A DNA stretch of 64,000 bases from Yersinia entomophaga (GTDB lineage Bacteria; Pseudomonadota; Gammaproteobacteria; Enterobacterales; Enterobacteriaceae): assembly GCF_001656035.1 (NCBI RefSeq), contig NZ_CP010029.1, positions 2,925,602 through 2,989,601 on the forward strand. The letters run 5' to 3'. The number at the start of each line of letters is the position of its first letter. Within the stretch, counting starts at the first letter, position 1. The notes beneath the pieces are model-generated. The model did not search any database. It saw only the letters and a list, made by a program, of their open reading frames with translations, and was not told where the DNA came from. A program made the position numbers and the translations under genes. Of the stretch, positions 59,381 through 64,000 are shown in pieces.

Positions 59381-59995
59381 ATGAAAAACACTACATTTGC
59401 ACGTTCAGTGATGGCTGTTGTTTTAGGTTCTGCGTTGGTTAGCGGAAGCGTAATGGCTGAAGACACTTTACTCAATAAAGCATCCAGCACGATAGACAGC
59501 ACCGGTGCGAAAATCGATAGCTCCATGAAAAAAGTTGATAATTACATGGATGAGAGCGCAACTACGGCTAAAGTTAAAAGTGCATTAGTTGAGGATAAAA
59601 CTATTAAGAGCGGCGATATCTCGGTGAAAACTGAAAATGGCGTTGTTGTTCTGAGTGGTTTTGTATCCAGCCAGGCTGAAGCCGAGCGTGCGGTTGCTGT
59701 CGCAAGCAAGGTAGAAGGCGTGAAATCTGTCAGTGATAAGCTGCATGTAAAAGATCAGAAAACACAATCAGTTGGTGAATATGCCGGTGACGCAACCACG
59801 ACCAGCAAAGTAAAAGCCAAACTGTTGGCCGATGATATCGTTCCATCGCGCAAAATTACCGTAGAAACCACCGCTGGTGTCGTCCTATTGACGGGCGACG
59901 TAGAAAATAAAGCGCAAGCTGAGCGGGCTGAAAGCATCGCGAAAGCCATCGACGGTGTGAAAAGTGTAAAAAACGATCTGAACATTAAGCCTTAA
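59381..59995 (+). CDS. osmY: Periplasmic osmotically inducible protein OsmY
   Basis: Periplasmic protein of 204 residues (E. coli 201) with a signal peptide ending near residue 28 (SGSVMA, then EDTLL). Two BON domains span about residues 60-128 and 140-204, each with the V-T/L-L-x-G core (VVVLSGFV and VVLLTGDV). It is a holdase-like stress protein. The start at 59381 matches E. coli and has AAAGGAAAA upstream; the frame opens 22 codons earlier without support. Confidence 0.95.
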   Translation: MKNTTFARSVMAVVLGSALVSGSVMAEDTLLNKASSTIDSTGAKIDSSMKKVDNYMDESATTAKVKSALVEDKTIKSGDISVKTENGVVVLSGFVSSQAEAERAVAVASKVEGVKSVSDKLHVKDQKTQSVGEYAGDATTTSKVKAKLLADDIVPSRKITVETTAGVVLLTGDVENKAQAERAESIAKAIDGVKSVKNDLNIKP

Positions 59996-60183
59996 TACTT
60001 CCACAGACGGTCTGTGGAGTAGCAGGCCGTTCTGAAGAGCTTAAAACCCAGAGTTGACCCGTTAGTCGTTGCTGAAGCGCTCTATGGATGGGGCTTTTTG
60101 AAGCTACAAATACCACAGTAAGCGTGTTGTTCAGCACTACAGCGGGTCAATTTTATTGAGATACGGATGGAAGGAGAGGGCTT

Positions 60184-60345
60184 ATGTTTCGTTGGGGCAT
60201 TATTTTTCTGGTAATAGCGTTGATTGCTGCGGCGCTGGGTTTCGGTGGGTTAGCCGGTACGGCGGCCTGGGCCGCCAAAGTGGTATTCGTCGTCGGTATC
60301 ATACTCTTCTTAATCAGTTTGTTTACCGGACGTAAACGTCTTTAG
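60184..60345 (+). CDS. ytjA: DUF1328 small membrane protein YtjA
   Basis: Tiny inner-membrane protein of 53 residues with two hydrophobic helices and a basic tail (GRKRL). It is almost identical to E. coli Ytj[20 protein letters not shown] and the [11 protein letters not shown] segment. Function unknown. GGAGAGGG lies just before the ATG. It lies between osmY and yjjU as in E. coli. Confidence 0.93.
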   Translation: MFRWGIIFLVIALIAAALGFGGLAGTAAWAAKVVFVVGIILFLISLFTGRKRL

Positions 60346-60385
60346 CTAGCGTAGGAAGATTTTTACATTCTTGTTTTTATGCTGG

Positions 60386-60415
60386 AAAGCCGCTGTCATT
60401 AACAGCGGCTTTTTA
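60386..60415 (+). terminator. Terminator after ytjA
   Basis: AAAGCCGCTGT and ACAGCGGCTTT form an 11-bp stem followed by T residues. The gap to yjjU at 60616 holds no further gene. Confidence 0.88.
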
Positions 60416-60616
60416 ATGGGCCAAATGAAGCTATTTAAGAAACCACCAATAGCGAATTAAGACGACATCATTAGCAAAAAGAGTCTGTTTTTCCGATGTT
60501 AATCGGTGATTTACTGGGCGTAAAACTGGCTATCAGCAATGATTCTTTACAAGAAGATTAACGAAAGCGCGTAAGACAAGCTATTCTCGGGGTCTATTGC
60601 TACTCACTAAGGATGG

Positions 60617-61810
60617 ATGGTGGGACACAGAATACCTATCACGCTGGGCAATATTGAGCCATTAGCGTACAAACCCTATCAGCCCGGGAAAATGGCGTTG
60701 GTATGTGAAGGGGGCGGGCAGCGGGGGATTTTTACCGCCGGGGTGCTGGATGAATTTCAGCGAGCCCGCTTTAATCCATTCGATTTAATGATAGGTACTT
60801 CCGCCGGTGCGCAGAATCTATCCGCTTTCATCTGTGACCAGCCGGGCTATGCTCGTCGGGTTATCACGCGTTATACCACCAGTGCGAATTTCTTTAATCC
60901 TTTGCGCTTTGTTCGTGGCGGCCACCTGATCGATCTCGATTGGCTGGTCAATATCACCTCTGAGCAATTGCCGCTAGCTATTGATCATGCGGAAAAGCAT
61001 TTGTCCAATGGACGTGAATTCTTGATGTGCGCCTGCCGCAGCGATGATTTCACGCCGACTTATATCGCGCCCAATAGAGAAAACTGGCTGCCGGCGATTA
61101 AAGCCTCCAGCGCCATTCCTGGATTTTATCGTTCAGGGGTGGAAATGGATGGAATCAGTTATCTGGACGGTGGTATCAGCGATGCCATACCGGTGGAGGA
61201 AGCTCATCGTCGCGGCGCAGATACCATTGTCGTGATTCGCACAGTGCCTTCGCAAATGTATTACACCCCGCAGTGGATGAAGCGCATGGAGCATTGGTTT
61301 AGCGAAAGCAGCCTGCAACAAATGGTGCGAATTATGCAGCAACACGAGCATAGCTATCATCGCATTCAAAAGTTTATTGAAAAGCCGCCGGGGAAATTAC
61401 GGGTGTTTGAAATTTTCCCACCTAAGCCGCTAGCCAGTAACGCTTTGGGCAGTAAAATAGCTTCGCTAAATCGGGATTATCATTTGGGACGCCGCTGTGG
61501 TCGTTATTTTTTAGCAACCGTGGGCCACTGGTTATTGCCTCGAGATAAAAGGCCGGATGATAAGAGTAAGGTGGTTTTCTCTCGTCGTTTAATTAAACCC
61601 CGCCATGACATTCAGCCTGAAATTGTAGCCTCGTCATTGCTGACTGAATCGGGTCAATTTGCTGAAACGGGGAAAATCTTACCCGCCGAGAATATGCCGT
61701 TAGCAAAGGGGCTTATTTTACCGGCTAAGCTTAGAAATAAAGTGGCGCAGGTGATTTCTGATTTCACTCCACCGGTCAAAGCAAAAAAATCTAAAGGTGA
61801 TAAGGCGTAA
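60617..61810 (+). CDS. yjjU: Patatin-like phospholipase family protein YjjU
   Basis: Putative serine lipid hydrolase of 397 residues (E. coli 357). The patatin oxyanion motif GGGQRG is at 32-37, the nucleophile Ser62 in GTSAG (60-64) and the catalytic Asp in DGG near 183. No signal peptide. The substrate is not known. Strong match to E. coli across residues 5-310; the C-terminal 80 residues diverge. ATG 60617 has AAGGA only 3 bases away, so GTG 60620 is also possible. Its stop overlaps the yjjV ATG by one base. Confidence 0.9.
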   Translation: MVGHRIPITLGNIEPLAYKPYQPGKMALVCEGGGQRGIFTAGVLDEFQRARFNPFDLMIGTSAGAQNLSAFICDQPGYARRVITRYTTSANFFNPLRFVRGGHLIDLDWLVNITSEQLPLAIDHAEKHLSNGREFLMCACRSDDFTPTYIAPNRENWLPAIKASSAIPGFYRSGVEMDGISYLDGGISDAIPVEEAHRRGADTIVVIRTVPSQMYYTPQWMKRMEHWFSESSLQQMVRIMQQHEHSYHRIQKFIEKPPGKLRVFEIFPPKPLASNALGSKIASLNRDYHLGRRCGRYFLATVGHWLLPRDKRPDDKSKVVFSRRLIKPRHDIQPEIVASSLLTESGQFAETGKILPAENMPLAKGLILPAKLRNKVAQVISDFTPPVKAKKSKGDKA

Positions 61811-62613
61811 TGTCAGGTTCTAACAGCAGCGCAGCTTATTTTATTGATACTCACTGTCATTTCGATTTTCCGCCGTTTAGCGGAGCGGAGGTGGCTAGTC
61901 TGACATCGGCTGCGCAGGCGAACGTTCGGCAAATCATTGTACCCGCTGTAGAAGCCGAATATTTCGATCGCATACAGGCTTTAGCTAATGATTATCCGGC
62001 GCTGTTTGCCGCTCTGGGAATGCACCCGCTGTATATCGACAGGCATCAGGAGCCGCATCTGACTTTACTGGATCAGCGGCTGTCGCAGAGATCGCCAAAA
62101 GTGGTTGCAGTGGGCGAGATTGGGCTGGATCTGTATATGGAAAATCCGCAGTTCTCTCGCCAATTGGCGTTATTACAAGCGCAGCTTAAATTAGCTAAAC
62201 GGTATGATTTACCAGTGATTTTGCATTCTCGCCGCACTCACGATCAACTGGCCGCGGCGCTGCGTAAAGCCGATCTGCCGCGCACCGGTGTAGTACATGG
62301 TTTTGCCGGCAGTCTGGTACAAGCGCAGGCGTTTATTAAATTAGGCTATTACATCGGCGTGGGTGGCACTATTAGCTATGAGCGAGCGCAGAAAACCAGA
62401 AAAGTGATGGCCGAGTTACCGCTGGAAGCGCTGTTGCTGGAAACCGATGCGCCGGATATGCCGCTGGCCGGTTTTCAGGGACAACCGAATCGCCCTGAAC
62501 GCACGGCGGACGTGTTCACTGTGCTGTGTGAATTACGATCCGAACCAGCGGATGTCATTGCGCAGCAGCTTTATGCCAACAGTGTGCGTTTGTTTAATCT
62601 TCCTCCGGCGTAA
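61810..62613 (+). CDS. yjjV: TatD-family metal-dependent hydrolase YjjV
   Basis: TIM-barrel metal hydrolase of 267 residues. The HxH metal motif FIDTHCHFDF is near residues 12-21. The GEIGLDLY segment, ILHSRRTHD and LLETDAPDMPL supply the other ligands. TatD proteins are metal-dependent nucleases or phosphohydrolases; the specific substrate is unknown. Coupled to yjjU by a TAATG overlap. Confidence 0.93.
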   Translation: MSGSNSSAAYFIDTHCHFDFPPFSGAEVASLTSAAQANVRQIIVPAVEAEYFDRIQALANDYPALFAALGMHPLYIDRHQEPHLTLLDQRLSQRSPKVVAVGEIGLDLYMENPQFSRQLALLQAQLKLAKRYDLPVILHSRRTHDQLAAALRKADLPRTGVVHGFAGSLVQAQAFIKLGYYIGVGGTISYERAQKTRKVMAELPLEALLLETDAPDMPLAGFQGQPNRPERTADVFTVLCELRSEPADVIAQQLYANSVRLFNLPPA

Positions 62614-62819
62614 TACCTTTCATTTCACCGCGCAGTTGTGCTGACTACCTCCATTCATCCCCGAGACTTAGTCGGCTAAGCTCCCAACCACTCACTCAGC
62701 TGCCGCGTGGCTGCAACGAAAAATGAACGGATGGCTAACAACGGGCTGAACGTCATTGAAGCCCCTGAATGAGTTACTTAGCGTGGTAACATCCTAACTA
62801 CTAATAACGGCTATAATTA
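62614..62819. other. Intergenic segment with repeat-like dyads
   Basis: Between yjjV and the transporter promoter I see short inverted words (CCATTCATCC near 62651 and GAACGGATGG near 62722). The centre GACTTAGTCGGCTAAGCTCC loosely resembles the core of an ERIC element. No gene is supported. Confidence 0.3.
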
Positions 62820-62913
62820 TGTGAATCTGATCACGTTTCCAGTCATTTGGTTGCTTCTTTGTGTGTTTATTTGTGACAGGGATTGTTTGCGATTTGAGCC
62901 ATGACGCTATAAT
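62820..62913 (+). promoter_or_regulatory. CRP-CRP (CytR-type) promoter of the nucleoside transporter
   Basis: TGTGAATCTGATCACG (62820-62835) is a strong CRP site. TGTGACAGGGATTGTT (62872-62887) is a weaker one, with centres 52 bp apart. TATAAT (62908-62913) predicts a start near 62920, placing CRP near -40.5 and -92.5, as at deoP2. GGTTGCTTC between them resembles a CytR half-site. This implies nucleoside induction through CytR. Confidence 0.7.
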
Positions 62914-63000
62914 CCCCCCGAATTCAAAAAAGAAATATGTGGTCTGAACGCATATTAAATCGTGTCATTCTCCATTTAATACATACACAGGGAACATCAG

Positions 63001-64000
63001 ATGCAACCCATCATGAGTTTGGTCGGGATGGCGGTACTGATATTAATTGCTGTCTTACTCTCGAGTAACTTTAGGGCTATTAATATCCGCACCGTCGTAG
63101 GCGCTTTTATTATCCAGATTGGCGTCGGAGCATTGGTTTTGTATGTGCCGATCGGTCGCCGTATTTTGGGCGGAATGTCCGAAGGCGTAGCGAATGTGAT
63201 CGCCTATGGTAACGAAGGGATTTCATTTATTTTCGGCGGACTGGTCTCCGACAAGATGTTTGAAGTTTTCGGCGGCGGTGGCTTTGTTTTCGCCCTGCGC
63301 GTTCTGCCGGTTATCGTCTTTTTCTCCTCACTGATCGCGGTACTTTATTACCTCGGAATCATGCAGCTGGTGATTCGCGTACTGGGTGGCGGCCTGCAAA
63401 AACTGCTGGGGACTTCCCGCACTGAATCCCTGTCGGCTACCGCGAATATCTTCGTTGGTCAGACAGAAGCGCCGTTGGTGGTACGTCCGTACATCTCTAC
63501 CATGACACAATCTGAGCTGTTTGCCGTGATGTGCGGTGGCCTGGCGTCGGTTGCGGGTTCAGTATTGGCGGGTTATGCGCAAATGGGCGTGCCGTTGGAA
63601 TACCTGATTGCCGCGTCCTTTATGGCCGCGCCAGGTGGCTTGCTGTTTGCCAAATTGATGGTGCCGGAAACTGAAAAAACGCACGATCACGAAGATGCAA
63701 CCAAGCTGATTCCTGAAGCCGATCGCCCAGCGAACGTCATCGATGCAGCGGCAACCGGTGCGGCTTCCGGTATGCAATTGGCGTTGAACGTGGGTGCAAT
63801 GCTGTTGGCATTCATCGCGTTAATCGCTTTGTTGAACGGCATTTTAGGCGGTATTGGCGGCTGGTTTGATTATCCGCAGCTCTCGCTGGAATTGATTCTA
63901 GGCTGGGTATTCTCGCCAATTGCTTTCCTGATTGGCGTGCCGTGGAGCGAAGCGACGGTGGCGGGTTCCTTTATCGGTCAGAAGATTATCGTCAATGAAT
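63001..64000 (+). CDS. NupC-family concentrative nucleoside transporter, 3' end cut
   Basis: Inner-membrane nucleoside:H+ symporter of the CNT family; 333 residues are present and full proteins have about 400-420. Family motifs include GEGxF-like [10 protein letters not shown] near residue 80, [11 protein letters not shown] near 158 and, near the window end, [22 protein letters not shown]. Start ATG follows GGGAACATCAG. Its CytR/CRP-type promoter and position after yjjV suggest a deo operon may follow, as in related genera, but this is outside the window. NupC, NupX and YeiM-type cannot be told apart here. Confidence 0.9.
   Translation, partial: MQPIMSLVGMAVLILIAVLLSSNFRAINIRTVVGAFIIQIGVGALVLYVPIGRRILGGMSEGVANVIAYGNEGISFIFGGLVSDKMFEVFGGGGFVFALRVLPVIVFFSSLIAVLYYLGIMQLVIRVLGGGLQKLLGTSRTESLSATANIFVGQTEAPLVVRPYISTMTQSELFAVMCGGLASVAGSVLAGYAQMGVPLEYLIAASFMAAPGGLLFAKLMVPETEKTHDHEDATKLIPEADRPANVIDAAATGAASGMQLALNVGAMLLAFIALIALLNGILGGIGGWFDYPQLSLELILGWVFSPIAFLIGVPWSEATVAGSFIGQKIIVNE

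Overview
The window is chromosomal DNA from an enterobacterium (order Enterobacterales). The best fit is the Yersiniaceae (Yersinia, Serratia or Rahnella group), but I cannot name the genus from sequence alone. Evidence is the E. coli-like gene order at both ends: argI-rraB-yjgM-valS-holC-pepA-lptFG-leuX on the left, and yjjZ-leu tRNA cluster-rsmC-holD-rimI-prfC-osmY-ytjA-yjjU-yjjV on the right. These two blocks lie far apart in E. coli; here accessory and metabolic genes fill the gap. ERIC-type repeats and the NupC-type transporter after yjjV also fit this order.

Layout. 1-10.3 kb: housekeeping genes for arginine synthesis, RNase E control, valyl-tRNA synthetase, DNA polymerase III chi, aminopeptidase A and LPS export, with a four-copy tandem ERIC array between yjgM and valS. 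10.4-24.3 kb: accessory block starting at tRNA-Leu(CAA) with a truncated integrase. It holds a chaperone-usher fimbrial operon, a DUF2501 gene, a non-PTS sucrose locus (cscR, cscA, cscB), and a GT9 glycosyltransferase with an O-antigen ligase. A relic of a second tRNA-Leu promoter and 5' end lies at 24.64-24.70 kb. 24.3-26.1 kb: long AT-rich gene-free stretch. 26.1-33.7 kb: arginine:ornithine antiporter and arginine deiminase, a LapA-like membrane protein, and an RND efflux pair. 34.0-40.5 kb: glycerol/dihydroxyacetone locus gldA-dhaKLM with convergent dhaR. 40.7-48.4 kb: PTS sucrose regulon scrK-orf-scrYABR. 48.6-52.2 kb: periplasmic binding protein plus FecA-like TonB receptor. 52.6-53.7 kb: diguanylate cyclase. 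53.9-62.6 kb: conserved yjjZ-to-yjjV block. 63.0 kb to the end: start of a NupC-family nucleoside transporter.

How the genes work together. Sucrose can enter by two unrelated routes: proton symport followed by intracellular invertase (csc), or porin plus PTS phosphorylation followed by sucrose-6-phosphate hydrolase and fructokinase (scr). Each has its own LacI-type repressor and visible candidate operators. Glycerol is oxidised by GldA to dihydroxyacetone, which DhaKLM phosphorylates with PEP. ArcD and ArcA form the import and first step of arginine fermentation, with an FNR-like site upstream. Fur-like boxes precede the binding-protein gene and yjjZ. A CRP-CRP pair 52 bp apart precedes the nucleoside transporter, as at CytR-controlled promoters.

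No wholly unknown multi-gene system is evident. The least explained items are the tandem ERIC array, the tRNA-Leu relic, the long AT-rich intergenic region, and the secreted XAC2610-like gene inside the scr cluster.
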